Of a stretch of 43,868 nucleotides of DNA, positions 20,246 through 29,375 are shown one piece after another; the first letter of the stretch is position 1, and the number at the start of each line of letters is the position of its first letter. Below the pieces are notes generated by a model. It was given only the letters and a program-made list of their open reading frames with translations. It ran no database searches and was not told the origin of the DNA. The stretch spans positions 1-43,868 of the forward strand of contig NZ_RYYS01000069.1 in the NCBI RefSeq assembly GCF_004138215.1, written 5' to 3'. Source of the stretch: Anaerophilus nitritigenes. GTDB lineage: Bacteria > Bacillota > Clostridia > Peptostreptococcales > Thermotaleaceae. The translations under genes and the position numbers were made by a program.

Positions 20246-21298
20246 ATGAAAAAATATATAGTGAGTATGATGATTTTATTTATTACTATTATGTGTGTAC
20301 CATATGAAGTAACAGGAGAAACAATCATTAATACTGTACAAATTAAATCATCTGATTATGATAAAGAAGATCTAGATGTGCCTTTATGGGTATTTGAAAA
20401 AGAAGGATTTTCAGTTGAGGTAAAGGAAAAAAATATTATACTTACGAATCCTTCATATACTGGAAAATTTGACATAGGAAGAAATCATGTAGAATCAAAG
20501 AATCAAAAGTTAATACTTTATATACCAATCAACAAAATCAATGATAGACTTTATGTAAAAAAGTCTATAGCAGATTCTATATTAGGAGAAAATTTATATG
20601 ATGAGGAAGTTCCTGTACTTTTGTATCATCATTTATTAAAAGAATATGACAATAAAGATAAAGAAAATGTATGTGTGTTATCTGTAGATGAATTTCACAG
20701 ACAAATGAAATTATTATATGATAAAAAATATTATACCGCTACATTAAAAGAGTTAGAGCTTTATATTAAAGGAGAAATATTACTTCCTCAAAATAGTATA
20801 GTAATTACTTTTGATGATGGATATAAAAGCAATACAGAATATGCTTATCCTATTTTTAAAAAATATAATTTCAAAGGAGTTATTTTTGCAATTACAGATT
20901 TAATAGAAGATGGAGATTTTCCTTTTTCTCCTTATAAAATGCAACATATAGATTTTAAAAGTATGAATAAATACAAAGATGTTTTTGAATTTGCTAGTCA
21001 TACTCACAAAATGCATGCAGTAGATGAATATGACCAAAGCTATTTAGTATCTAAGACTAAAGAAGAAGTTATCAAAGATCTTAAAAAAAGTATGGAGCTT
21101 TTAGATACAAAAGCAATTGCTTATCCATATGGTCAATATAGTATAGAAACATTAAGAACACTAAAAGAAGTTGGATTTGAACTAGGGTTTACTATTTGGA
21201 GTGGAAAAGTCAAAAAAGGAGATCATCCATTTATTTTAAATAGAATTAGTATTTTTTCATACACTACATTAAAAGATTTTGAAAAGATGATTCAATAG
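20246..21298 (+). CDS. Secreted polysaccharide deacetylase (NodB homology)
   Basis: The 350-residue protein has an N-terminal signal or membrane-anchor segment (about 4-24). Residues about 35-115 form a small domain resembling the copper-amine-oxidase N-terminal fold common on clostridial surface enzymes. Residues about 120-350 form a NodB domain. Catalytic and metal residues are visible in ITFDDGY (D190, D191) and SHTHKMH (H252 and H257), a pattern close to IcaB/PgaB-type poly-N-acetylglucosamine deacetylases, with AYPYGQY later. It probably removes acetyl groups from a surface polysaccharide or peptidoglycan. The exact substrate cannot be read from the sequence. Confidence 0.85.
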   Translation: MKKYIVSMMILFITIMCVPYEVTGETIINTVQIKSSDYDKEDLDVPLWVFEKEGFSVEVKEKNIILTNPSYTGKFDIGRNHVESKNQKLILYIPINKINDRLYVKKSIADSILGENLYDEEVPVLLYHHLLKEYDNKDKENVCVLSVDEFHRQMKLLYDKKYYTATLKELELYIKGEILLPQNSIVITFDDGYKSNTEYAYPIFKKYNFKGVIFAITDLIEDGDFPFSPYKMQHIDFKSMNKYKDVFEFASHTHKMHAVDEYDQSYLVSKTKEEVIKDLKKSMELLDTKAIAYPYGQYSIETLRTLKEVGFELGFTIWSGKVKKGDHPFILNRISIFSYTTLKDFEKMIQ

Positions 21299-21329
21299 TC
21301 TATAAAATGAAAAAATTTGCAGAAAAATG

Positions 21330-21358
21330 TTGTATATAAAATAAAAAAATGTTATAAT
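21330..21358 (+). promoter_or_regulatory. Candidate promoter of the eut operon
   Basis: A perfect TATAAT (21353-21358) lies 17 bp after TTGTAT (21330-21335). Initiation near 21365 would include the first antitermination hairpin, which starts at 21377, in the RNA. A TTGACA at 21358 has only a poor -10 inside that hairpin and would exclude it. Confidence 0.65.
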
Positions 21359-21376
21359 TGACATATTAAAATATGT

Positions 21377-21455
21377 ACTGCACAATGGGGTGTAGTAAAA
21401 TGAGCGATGGAGCTTGCAAAGGAAAACGATACATTTCTTTGTCAAGCTCTTTTTT
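21377..21455 (+). promoter_or_regulatory. EutV/ANTAR antitermination leader before eutS
   Basis: Hairpin 1 (21377-21396) is ACTGCAC / GTGTAGT around the hexaloop AATGGG. Hairpin 2 (21401-21416) has the hexaloop GATGGA on a 5-bp stem. The 3' side of hairpin 2 is also the 5' arm of an intrinsic terminator (21410-21455: GAGCTTG-C-AAAG pairing with CTTT-G-T-CAAGCTC, then TTTTTT). This is the dual-hairpin plan known for EutV-type ANTAR regulators, with G at loop position 4. Phosphorylated EutV bound to both hairpins would prevent the terminator and allow eut expression. Hairpin 2 has G rather than the usual A at loop position 1. Confidence 0.88.
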
Positions 21456-21486
21456 ATATAAAGGTAACTCTTAGAAGGGTGATAGA

Positions 21487-21837
21487 ATGGAAAATAATGA
21501 AAAACAAAGAGTAATACAAGAATATGTACCAGGAAAACAAGTTACTCTGGCACATTTAATCGCAAATCCTCAAGAAAATATATATAAAAAAATTGGTCTT
21601 TCTGGAGAATATCATGATGCAATAGGGATTCTTACCATTACTCCTAGTGAAGCTGCTATTATTGCAGCTGATGTAGCAACTAAGTCTGCTGGAGTAGAAA
21701 TCGGTTTTGTAGATCGTTTTAGTGGATCTTTAGTCATTGTTGGAGATGTATCTAGTGTAGAAGCTGCTTTACAAGAAGTTTTAAATTTATTAGAGAATAC
21801 ATTGTTTTTTACACCTACACAAATAACTAAATCTTAG
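21487..21837 (+). CDS. eutS: Ethanolamine microcompartment shell protein EutS
   Basis: EutS is a circularly permuted BMC-domain shell protein that forms bent hexamers. The 116-residue sequence includes the family hallmark [20 protein letters not shown] near the start and the BMC core [30 protein letters not shown]. It is the first gene behind the ANTAR-controlled leader. An AGAAGGGTG-type site precedes the ATG. Confidence 0.96.
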   Translation: MENNEKQRVIQEYVPGKQVTLAHLIANPQENIYKKIGLSGEYHDAIGILTITPSEAAIIAADVATKSAGVEIGFVDRFSGSLVIVGDVSSVEAALQEVLNLLENTLFFTPTQITKS

Positions 21838-21847
21838 GAGCGTAAAA

Positions 21848-22276
21848 ATGAAAAAAATTATGTTTGTAGGAAAAAGTGGGAGTGGAAAAACTACACTTAT
21901 GCAAGTGTTGAATCATTATGATATTGAATATCAAAAAACTCAGACAATAGAATATGAAAATAATATTTTAGATACTCCAGGAGAATATATAGAGAATGTA
22001 AGGTTTTATAATGCTTTGATTACATCATCTTATGATTGTGATATAATTGGTTTCGTAAAGGATTGTACAGATATGGAGTGTATTTTTCCTCCTAAATTTT
22101 CATCTATTTTTACAAAACCTGTTATAGGTATTATTACAAAAATAGATAAAAATCATAACAATATTATTAATGCAAAAGAATGTCTTATCCAAGCTGGAAT
22201 AGATGACATTTTTCAAGTCAGTGCTCTTCATGACAAAGGGATAGAAGCATTAAAAAAATTTTTAGGATGCATATAG
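21848..22276 (+). CDS. eutP: EutP/PduV-family P-loop protein
   Basis: This is a 142-residue Ras-like P-loop protein with Walker A GKSGSGKT (8-15), a switch-like DTPGE (42-46) and the NKxD-equivalent TKID (97-100). SALHDKG is the G5 loop. EutP has been reported to have acetate kinase activity in Salmonella, and the relative PduV associates with the shell. It lies 10 bp after eutS. No separate acetate kinase gene is seen in the window. Confidence 0.93.
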   Translation: MKKIMFVGKSGSGKTTLMQVLNHYDIEYQKTQTIEYENNILDTPGEYIENVRFYNALITSSYDCDIIGFVKDCTDMECIFPPKFSSIFTKPVIGIITKIDKNHNNIINAKECLIQAGIDDIFQVSALHDKGIEALKKFLGCI

Positions 22277-22295
22277 ACCTAAAGGAGGAGAATCA

Positions 22296-22871
22296 ATGAA
22301 AAAAAGAATAGTAATAGCCGATGATGAGCCTATTACTAGAATGGATATTAGTGAAATATTAGAAGAAGCTGGATACGATGTAGTAGGACAAGCTTCTGAT
22401 GGATTTGATGCTATTGAATTATGTAAGAAATTTAGGCCTCATTTGGTTTTAATGGATGTAAAAATGCCACTTTTAAATGGAATGAAAGCAGCAAAGGTCA
22501 TCAAGGAAGAAGAACTTGCAGATTGTATAGCACTATTAACAGCATATAGTAGTAAAGAATTTATAGAAGAAGCAAAAGAAGTAGGGGTAATGGCGTATAT
22601 TGTTAAGCCTATAGATGAAAGAAATTTACTTCCAGCTATAGAAGTGGCTTTGGCTAAAAGTGAAGAGATAAAAAAAATTAAAGGTGATATAAAAAAAACA
22701 AAAGAAAAATTAGAAGCAAGAAAGTTAATTGAGAAAGCAAAAGGAATACTAGTTAAAAACCATGGGATATCTGAAGATGAAGCTTATAATAAAATTAGAA
22801 AATTAAGTATGGATAAAAGGTATCCAATGCAGACGATTGCTCATGCAATTATTATGAATGATGGACTTTAA
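22296..22871 (+). CDS. eutV: Response regulator EutV with ANTAR RNA-binding domain
   Basis: This 191-residue regulator joins a receiver domain (acidic pair D9-D10, phospho-acceptor D54 in VLMDVKMP, T82, K104) to an ANTAR domain (about 130-188, with ARKLIEKAKGILVKNHGISEDEAY). EutV is phosphorylated by EutW in response to ethanolamine and binds tandem hairpins to stop transcription termination. Two matching RNA targets are in this locus, before eutS and before eutA. Because eutV lies downstream of the first attenuator, the system is autoregulated. Confidence 0.96.
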   Translation: MKKRIVIADDEPITRMDISEILEEAGYDVVGQASDGFDAIELCKKFRPHLVLMDVKMPLLNGMKAAKVIKEEELADCIALLTAYSSKEFIEEAKEVGVMAYIVKPIDERNLLPAIEVALAKSEEIKKIKGDIKKTKEKLEARKLIEKAKGILVKNHGISEDEAYNKIRKLSMDKRYPMQTIAHAIIMNDGL

Positions 22872-22883
22872 AAGGTAAAAAAT

Positions 22884-24299
22884 ATGTTAAGACATTTATG
22901 TAAACTTTATACAGAGCTTCAAGATGAAGATATTCAAAGGTTAAAAGATATAGAAAAAAAGCTTTTATTCATTGCAGATTTATTAAGAGCAGATGTGTTT
23001 ATAGATTGCTTAACGAAAGATCCTGATAAAGCTGTAGTAGTAGCAGAGGCTAAACCTACTACTAGTGAGTCTATGTATGATCGATGGGTGGTTGGAGAGT
23101 TTGCTTGTAGAAAAGATGAACCAGCAGCTTTAAGAACTTTAAATATAGGAATTGCAACAAGAAATTTAAAAGCTGTTACCCAAGAAAATAAAACAGTCAT
23201 TCAAAATACAGTTCCAATTAAAAATGATGATGGAAAAATTATTGGAGTGATTATTACAGAACAAAATGCAAGTAAAATGATTAAAACCCATGAACAAATG
23301 GAGATTTTATCAGAAACTACTGAACAATTAGCAGAAACTTTGGTTGCTTTTCAATATTATAATGAACATAATATTACACAGCATATTCATGAAGGAATTG
23401 TTACTTTTAATCAAAGAGGAATTGTTACTTATGTAAATCCAGGAGCAATAGAAATATATAAAAAAATAGGTTATCAAGATGATATTAGAGGAATGCATTT
23501 TAATAATTTAGTTTTAGATGGAACTGCTTTTCGAAAAATTATACAAGATAGATTTTGTGAAACATCTGAAGTAGATTTAGCAAATTTCTCTTTTCATATT
23601 CGATATGCGGTCACAACACAAAAGAATATAGTAGATGGTGTAAATATGCTAATAAAAGATATAACAGAAGAAAAGAAAAAAGAAAAAGAATTAATTTTAA
23701 AATCTGTGGCCATAAAAGAAATACATCATAGAGTGAAAAACAATCTTCAAACCATAGCAAGTTTATTGAGACTTCAATGTAGAAGGATTGACAATGATTT
23801 GGTTAAAAAAGCTTTTCATGAAAGTATTAATAGGATTTTAAGTATTGCACTCACTCATGAACTGTTGGCTCAAAATGGTGTAGATCATGTAGATATTAAG
23901 ACAATTATATGTAAGTTAAAAGATACTACTATTAATTATGGTATGGATCCTGAAAAAGACATCAAAATAGAAGTAGAAGGAGATCATTTTCTTGTGAATT
24001 CAGATCAAGCTACATCTATTGCATTAGTAGTCAATGAATTGTTGCAAAATTCAGTAGAGCATGCTTTTAAGAATCGAAAAATAGGTACTATACAAATTAA
24101 AATGAAAAGAGGGACTATTTCCTCAACTATATCTGTAATAGATAATGGAGTAGGATATAATGTAGAAGATATTCGAGAAAATAGTCTAGGACAAAGTATA
24201 GTCAAACAAATTGTAAAAGATAAACTATCAGGAAATATTAATATAAAGTCGGATCAAAAGGGAACCAAAGTAGTATTTGATTTTAAAAATGAATCATAA
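22884..24299 (+). CDS. eutW: Ethanolamine sensor histidine kinase EutW
   Basis: This soluble histidine kinase has 471 residues and no membrane segment. Residues 1-155 form an N-terminal sensor region, 165-265 a PAS-like domain, then an HisKA_2-type dimerisation box with phospho-acceptor H281 in KEIHHRVKNNLQTIASLLRL. The HATPase domain carries NELLQNSVEHAF and VIDNGVGYN. The HisKA_2/HWE subtype is the one that pairs with ANTAR regulators. The stop codon is embedded in the first ANTAR hairpin of the next leader. Ethanolamine is the inferred ligand, from known EutW. Confidence 0.95.
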   Translation: MLRHLCKLYTELQDEDIQRLKDIEKKLLFIADLLRADVFIDCLTKDPDKAVVVAEAKPTTSESMYDRWVVGEFACRKDEPAALRTLNIGIATRNLKAVTQENKTVIQNTVPIKNDDGKIIGVIITEQNASKMIKTHEQMEILSETTEQLAETLVAFQYYNEHNITQHIHEGIVTFNQRGIVTYVNPGAIEIYKKIGYQDDIRGMHFNNLVLDGTAFRKIIQDRFCETSEVDLANFSFHIRYAVTTQKNIVDGVNMLIKDITEEKKKEKELILKSVAIKEIHHRVKNNLQTIASLLRLQCRRIDNDLVKKAFHESINRILSIALTHELLAQNGVDHVDIKTIICKLKDTTINYGMDPEKDIKIEVEGDHFLVNSDQATSIALVVNELLQNSVEHAFKNRKIGTIQIKMKRGTISSTISVIDNGVGYNVEDIRENSLGQSIVKQIVKDKLSGNINIKSDQKGTKVVFDFKNES

Positions 24300-24377
24300 A
24301 CACAATGAAGTGTTTTAAAAAAGGCAAAGAGGCCAAAGAGATATTTAGTGTAATATCTTTTTGGTCTCTTTGTTTTT
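24298..24377 (+). promoter_or_regulatory. EutV/ANTAR antitermination leader before eutA
   Basis: Hairpin 1 (24298-24315) is AAACAC / GTGTTT around AATGAA. Hairpin 2 (24323-24334) is GGC / GCC around AAAGAG. Both loops have A at position 1 and G at position 4, the conserved ANTAR-target residues. Hairpin 2 lies in the 5' arm of a 21-bp terminator stem (24325-24345 with 24352-24372, two G-U pairs) followed by TTTTT. The eutW stop codon is inside hairpin 1, so ribosomes ending eutW could disturb it. EutV binding should permit read-through into eutA and beyond. Confidence 0.9.
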
Positions 24378-24397
24378 GAAAGAGAGGAGGTAATCCA

Positions 24398-25828
24398 ATG
24401 AAAGAATATATACTCAGTGTAGGTATTGATATAGGTACATCTACAACACAATTAGTTTTTAGTAGGATTACAATTGAAAATATGGCATCTTCAGCTTCTG
24501 TTCCTAGAATTAAGATTGTGAATAAGGAAGTTGTGTATAGAAGTGATATTTACTTTACTCCATTATTATCAGAAAAAGAAATAGATGGCTTAGGAGTTAA
24601 AAAGATTATAGAAAAAGAGTATCAAAATGCAAACATAACAGCTAAGGAAGTAGATACAGGAGCCGTTATTATCACAGGAGAAACAGCAAGAAAAGAAAAT
24701 GCAAAGGAAGTACTAAAAACATTAAGTGGTTTAGCAGGAGATTTTGTAGTAGCAACAGCAGGTCCAGATCTAGAAGGAATTATAGCCGGAAAGGGTGCGA
24801 ATGCTGCAAAATTTTCAAAAGAAAAAGGTTCTGTAGTCATTAACTTGGATATAGGAGGAGGAACTACCAATATAGCTGTGTTTAAAAATGGTGAAGTTAT
24901 TGACACATCATGCTTAGATATTGGAGGAAGGCTCATCAAATTAGATCCAAATACTTTAAATGTAAGATATGCTTCAGAAAAAATAAAAAAATTAAGTCAA
25001 ACATTAGGAATTCATATAGTAGAGGGAGAAAAAATCAAAAAGGATGATCTAAAAAAAATCACAGATCAAATGGCACAAGTTATAGAGGAAGTCATAGGTG
25101 TGAAAGAAAAATCTTCAGCCTTAGACCTTATGATTACAGATCATGATTTAAGAAGGGATTATTCTATTGACTATGTTTCTTTTTCTGGAGGGGTAGCAGA
25201 TTGTATTAAAAAAGATTACAAAGAGCTGTTTTCTTATGGAGATATAGGTATATTACTAGGAAAATCTATACTAGAATCTGAAGTTATGGATAAAAAAGAT
25301 ATATATGAATCTGCAGAAACCATAAGAGCTACAGTAGTAGGAGCAGGTACACATACGACAGATATCAGTGGTAGTACTATAACTTTTACAGAAAAAGTTT
25401 TACCACTTAAAAATATACCTATTTTAAAGCTTACTGAAGAAGAGGAAAGAATGCCTTTTGAGAAATTAAGTGACATTATTGCTCAAAAGTTGAAATGGTT
25501 TCATCTAGAAGATGAAAAACAGCAAGTGGCATTATCCTTTAAAGGGATGAAAAACAGTAGCTTTGAAGATATACAAAATATATCTAAAGGTATTATAAAA
25601 GGAATGGATAGCATTATCAAAATGAATGGACCTTTGATTGTAATTGTTGAAAATGATATGGCAAAGGTATTAGGACAAACATTAAAAAATCAACTACATT
25701 TTAAAAAAGATGTAGTTTGTATAGATTCAATAAAGGTTGAAAATGGAGATTATATTGACATTGGTAATTCTTTAGCTAATGGCAAAGTAGTTCCTGTAAT
25801 TGTTAAAACTTTATTGTTTAGTTACTAA
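24398..25828 (+). CDS. eutA: Ethanolamine ammonia-lyase reactivating factor EutA
   Basis: EutA is an actin/Hsp70-fold ATPase that removes damaged cobalamin from EutBC. The N-terminal phosphate motif [15 protein letters not shown] and a second ASKHA motif [14 protein letters not shown] are visible. The 476-residue length is normal. It starts just after the second ANTAR-controlled terminator with GAGAGGAGG upstream, so the whole catalytic and shell part of the locus depends on read-through or a second promoter. Confidence 0.95.
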   Translation: MKEYILSVGIDIGTSTTQLVFSRITIENMASSASVPRIKIVNKEVVYRSDIYFTPLLSEKEIDGLGVKKIIEKEYQNANITAKEVDTGAVIITGETARKENAKEVLKTLSGLAGDFVVATAGPDLEGIIAGKGANAAKFSKEKGSVVINLDIGGGTTNIAVFKNGEVIDTSCLDIGGRLIKLDPNTLNVRYASEKIKKLSQTLGIHIVEGEKIKKDDLKKITDQMAQVIEEVIGVKEKSSALDLMITDHDLRRDYSIDYVSFSGGVADCIKKDYKELFSYGDIGILLGKSILESEVMDKKDIYESAETIRATVVGAGTHTTDISGSTITFTEKVLPLKNIPILKLTEEEERMPFEKLSDIIAQKLKWFHLEDEKQQVALSFKGMKNSSFEDIQNISKGIIKGMDSIIKMNGPLIVIVENDMAKVLGQTLKNQLHFKKDVVCIDSIKVENGDYIDIGNSLANGKVVPVIVKTLLFSY

Positions 25829-25847
25829 AGTTGAGAGGAGAGAAAGT

Positions 25848-27212
25848 ATGAGACTAAAGACCAAGCTTTTTGGAACTGTATACCAGTTTCAAAATATTAA
25901 AGAAGTACTAGCAAAAGCAAATGAAGAAAAATCAGGAGATAAGCTTGCTGGTATTGCTGCAGAGTCAGTAACAGAAATGATTGCTGCTAAAGAAGTACTT
26001 AGTAATTTAACATTACAAGATTTAAGAAATCATCCAGTAATTCCGTATGAAGAAGATGAGGTAACAAGAATTATCCAAGATGGAGTAAATGAAAAAATAT
26101 ATACAGAAATTAGGAATTGGACAGTTTCTGAATTAAGAGAATGGATTTTAAGTCATAGTACAACTGGAGCAGATATAAGAAGAATCAGTAGAGGTCTTAC
26201 AAGTGAAATGATTGCAGCAGTTGCAAAAATTATGTCTAATTTAGATCTTGTATATGGAGCCAGTAAAATAAGAGTGACAGCTCATTGTAATACAACAATA
26301 GGACTTCCAGGAACATTATCTTTCAGACTTCAACCAAATCATACTACAGACAATTTAGATGGGATTATGATTTCTTTATATGAAGGATTAAGCTATGGAG
26401 CTGGAGATGCAGTGATTGGATTAAACCCTGTAAATGATACAGCAGATAGTGTATACAACGTATTAAAAATGTTTGAAGAAATCAAACAAAAGTGGAGTAT
26501 TCCAACACAAAATTGTGTACTAGCTCATGTAACTACTCAAATGGAAGCAGTCAAAAAAGGAGCACCTTCTGATATGATTTTCCAAAGTATAGCTGGAACG
26601 CAAAAAGGAAATGAAGCTTTTGGTTTAACAGCAAAATTATTAGAAGAAGCACATGATTTGATGCTAAAAGAAGGAACATCTACAGGACCTAATGTAATGT
26701 ATTTTGAAACAGGTCAAGGATCAGAGCTTTCTTCAGATGCTCATTATGGAGTAGATCAAGTTACTTTAGAAGCTAGATGCTATGGATTTGCAAAAAAGTT
26801 CAATCCATTTTTAGTCAATACAGTAGTTGGTTTTATAGGACCTGAATATTTATATGATAATAAACAAGTAACTAGAGCAGGACTAGAAGATCATTTCATG
26901 GGTAAATTGACAGGTATTCCAATGGGTGTAGATGCTTGTTATACAAATCATATGAAAGCTGATCAAAATGATATAGAAAATTTATCAGTACTTCTTGCAG
27001 CTGCTGGATGCAATTATTTTATGGGTATTCCTCATGGAGACGATATTATGCTTAATTATCAATGTACAGGATATCATGAAGCACCTACATTAAGAGAAAT
27101 ACTACATTTAAGACCTATAAAGGAATTTGAACAATGGCTTGAAAAAATGGGCATTTATGAGAATGGAAGATTGAGTGAAAAAGCAGGAGATGCATCTATA
27201 TTTTTAAAATAA
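25848..27212 (+). CDS. eutB: Ethanolamine ammonia-lyase large subunit EutB
   Basis: EutB is the catalytic alpha subunit of the adenosylcobalamin-dependent lyase that converts ethanolamine to acetaldehyde and ammonia. The 454-residue protein matches the usual length and shows strongly conserved stretches such as SRGLTSEMIAAVAKIMSNLD, CNTTIGLPGTLSFRLQPNH and YFETGQGSELSSDAHYG. ATG at 25848 is chosen because GAGAGGAG precedes it. Longer in-frame starts would run into eutA. It pairs with EutC 28 bp downstream. Confidence 0.98.
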   Translation: MRLKTKLFGTVYQFQNIKEVLAKANEEKSGDKLAGIAAESVTEMIAAKEVLSNLTLQDLRNHPVIPYEEDEVTRIIQDGVNEKIYTEIRNWTVSELREWILSHSTTGADIRRISRGLTSEMIAAVAKIMSNLDLVYGASKIRVTAHCNTTIGLPGTLSFRLQPNHTTDNLDGIMISLYEGLSYGAGDAVIGLNPVNDTADSVYNVLKMFEEIKQKWSIPTQNCVLAHVTTQMEAVKKGAPSDMIFQSIAGTQKGNEAFGLTAKLLEEAHDLMLKEGTSTGPNVMYFETGQGSELSSDAHYGVDQVTLEARCYGFAKKFNPFLVNTVVGFIGPEYLYDNKQVTRAGLEDHFMGKLTGIPMGVDACYTNHMKADQNDIENLSVLLAAAGCNYFMGIPHGDDIMLNYQCTGYHEAPTLREILHLRPIKEFEQWLEKMGIYENGRLSEKAGDASIFLK

Positions 27213-27239
27213 ATCGTGGAAAAGTAAGGAGGGAAGAAT

Positions 27240-28121
27240 ATGATCTCACAAAAAGATATTAAAAGTATTATTGATCAAGTTATTAATGAAATGAATGAAA
27301 ATGATGAAAAGGATAAAAAAATACAAGAACCATGTAGTGTAGAAAAATCTTGTACAGATGAAAATATTAAAGATATTACAGAAATAGATTTAAGAAAAGA
27401 GTTATTAGTTCCTAATGCAGAGAATAAAGAAGTGTATTTAAATTTAAAAGAAACTACTCCTGCTAGAGTAGGAATATTTAGGGCTGGGCCAAGATACAAA
27501 ACACAAACATTATTAAGATTTAGAGCTGATCATGCAGTAGCACAAGATGCAGTTTTTACAGATGTTGCAGAAGATTTTATTGAAGATATGAGACTCTTTA
27601 GTATTACTACGATGTGTCATGATAAAGATGAGTATTTGACAAGACCCGATTTAGGAAGAAAATTTGATGACGAAAACAAAAAAATAATTCAAGAAAAATG
27701 CGTGAAAAACCCTCAAGTACAGATATATATTTCAGATGGCTTAAGTTCAACAGCTATAGAAGCCAATGCAAAAGATGCCCTAGCTTCTATTATGCAAGGA
27801 TTAAAAGAATACAACTTAAAAATAGGAACACCATTCTTTGTAAAATATGGTAGAGTACCAGCCATGGATTCTATATCTGAAATAGTAGACGCAGAAGCTA
27901 CTGTTGTATTAATTGGGGAAAGACCAGGTCTAGCAACAGGAGAAAGTATGAGTTGTTACATGGCTTATAACGCAAAGGTTGGTATGCCTGAATCTAATAG
28001 AACTGTGATTTCTAATATTCATCAAGGGGGAACACCAGCTGTGGAAGCTGGGGCTCACATTGCAGAAATTATTAAAAAAATGCTTGATCAAAAAGCAAGT
28101 GGATTAAATCTAAAACTGTAA
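27240..28121 (+). CDS. eutC: Ethanolamine ammonia-lyase small subunit EutC
   Basis: EutC is the beta subunit that helps bind cobalamin. The core begins around residue 50 ([18 protein letters not shown]) and includes [27 protein letters not shown] and [20 protein letters not shown]. Residues 1-20 form an amphipathic helix ([14 protein letters not shown]) and 20-48 an acidic, low-complexity linker. This layout is typical of an encapsulation peptide that carries the lyase into the microcompartment. The stop lies 13 bp before eutL. Confidence 0.97.
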   Translation: MISQKDIKSIIDQVINEMNENDEKDKKIQEPCSVEKSCTDENIKDITEIDLRKELLVPNAENKEVYLNLKETTPARVGIFRAGPRYKTQTLLRFRADHAVAQDAVFTDVAEDFIEDMRLFSITTMCHDKDEYLTRPDLGRKFDDENKKIIQEKCVKNPQVQIYISDGLSSTAIEANAKDALASIMQGLKEYNLKIGTPFFVKYGRVPAMDSISEIVDAEATVVLIGERPGLATGESMSCYMAYNAKVGMPESNRTVISNIHQGGTPAVEAGAHIAEIIKKMLDQKASGLNLKL

Positions 28122-28134
28122 GGGAGGTAAAATT

Positions 28135-28788
28135 ATGCGTAATGATCCAATACGTCCTAATGTATTGAGTGTGAAATTAGTACCAAATGTAGATATGGCT
28201 ATGGCAAAAAAATTAAATTTAGAATCAGGACATAGAAGTATAGGAATTATTACTACAGATTGTGATGATGTAGGATATACAGCTTTAGATGATGCTACAA
28301 AAAAATCAGATGTAAAAGTAGCATATGCTAAATCTTTTTATGGTGGAGCTGCCAATGCAAATACAAAATTAGCAGGAGAATTTATAGGAATATTATCAGG
28401 ACCTAATCCTGCAGAGGTAAGAAGTGGGTTAAATGCTGCAATAGATTTTATACAAAATGAAGCTTGCTTTTATAGTGCAAATGAAGATGATTCTATTGCA
28501 TATTATGCTCAATGTATATCAAGAACAGGATCTTATTTATCTGAAGTAGCAGGTATTCAAGAAGGAGAAGCTGTAGCTTATCTAATTGCTCCTCCAATAG
28601 AAGCAATGTATGCTTTAGACGCTGCATTAAAAGCTGCAGATGTGAGATTAACTGAATTTTTTGGACCCCCTTCAGAGACAAACTTTGGTGGAGGTTTATT
28701 AACAGGAAGTCAGTCAGCTTGTAAAGCTGCTTGTGATGCATTTGCAGATGCGGTGAAATTTGTTGCAGACAATCCAACGAAATATTAG
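28135..28788 (+). CDS. eutL: Microcompartment shell protein EutL
   Basis: EutL is a tandem BMC-domain protein forming pseudohexameric trimers with a gated central pore. The 217 residues hold two BMC repeats, about 1-105 and 110-217, with the family features GHRSIGIITTDCDDVGYTAL and SYLSEVAGIQEGEAVAYLIAPP. It ends in KFVADNPTKY, close to other EutL proteins. It is transcribed with eutC and the BMC fusion gene. Confidence 0.97.
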   Translation: MRNDPIRPNVLSVKLVPNVDMAMAKKLNLESGHRSIGIITTDCDDVGYTALDDATKKSDVKVAYAKSFYGGAANANTKLAGEFIGILSGPNPAEVRSGLNAAIDFIQNEACFYSANEDDSIAYYAQCISRTGSYLSEVAGIQEGEAVAYLIAPPIEAMYALDAALKAADVRLTEFFGPPSETNFGGGLLTGSQSACKAACDAFADAVKFVADNPTKY

Positions 28789-28796
28789 GAGATAGA

Positions 28797-29375
28797 ATGA
28801 GGGGACAAGCATTAGGTTTTATAGAAACCTATGGGTATATTGGAGCCATTGAGGCATTAGATGTATGCTTAAAGTCTGCAGAAGTAGAGATCGTTGATTG
28901 CCAATTGGTTACAGGAGGCCTAGTTACCATTATTATTAAAGGAAATATCAGTGCAGTAAAAGCAGCTATTGATGCTGGAGCATTTGCAGCAGATAAAGTA
29001 GGAGATGTGGTAGGAGTTAATGTTATTGCAAGAGCTGGAGAGGGTATTGAAAAGATTATTTATTCTAAAAAAGATATAGAACAAGTTAAAGATACAAAAA
29101 AACAAGAAAATATAGTTCAGTTACAAGAAGAGGAATATATAAAAGAAGTTTATGAAGAAACAATTGATACAAAAATTGAACAAAAATCAATTATTTATAA
29201 AGGTCAAAAAATAGAAAAAAACAATTTGAAAATATTACAAGAAATGAAAGTAGTAGAGTTAAGAAGATTAGCAAGACAAATAGATGGATTAGATATAGAT
29301 AAAAAACAAGTAAAATTTGCAAAGAAAGATGAACTCATAGATGTTATTACTAAATATTTTGAGGAGGTGGAATAG
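28797..29375 (+). CDS. BMC shell protein with C-terminal SAP/Rho-N-like domain (EutK-like)
   Basis: Residues 4-85 are a canonical BMC domain (GFIETYGYIGAIEALDVCL, then VTGGLVTIIIKG, then GAFAADKVGDVVGV), closest in type to EutM. A charged linker follows (90-140). Residues 144-189 (LKILQEMKVVELRRLARQ and AKKDELIDVITKYF) have the helix-extended-loop-helix look of SAP or Rho N-terminal domains, which often bind nucleic acid. In enterobacteria EutK also joins one BMC domain to a nucleic-acid-binding fold, but of winged-helix type, so this is a functional analogue at most. The function of the tail is not known. The eutE ribosome site lies in its last codons. Confidence 0.85.
   Translation: MRGQALGFIETYGYIGAIEALDVCLKSAEVEIVDCQLVTGGLVTIIIKGNISAVKAAIDAGAFAADKVGDVVGVNVIARAGEGIEKIIYSKKDIEQVKDTKKQENIVQLQEEEYIKEVYEETIDTKIEQKSIIYKGQKIEKNNLKILQEMKVVELRRLARQIDGLDIDKKQVKFAKKDELIDVITKYFEEVE

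Noticed and set aside
21358-21386. TTGACA promoter start for eutS
   Set aside because: TTGACA is perfect, but the -10 (CACAAT) is poor and lies inside ANTAR hairpin 1. TTGTAT-17-TATAAT just upstream keeps both hairpins in the RNA.
28493-28777. Leucine-rich antisense frame in eutL
   Set aside because: The composition is an artefact of reading Ala/Asp codons in reverse, and eutL is clearly the real gene.
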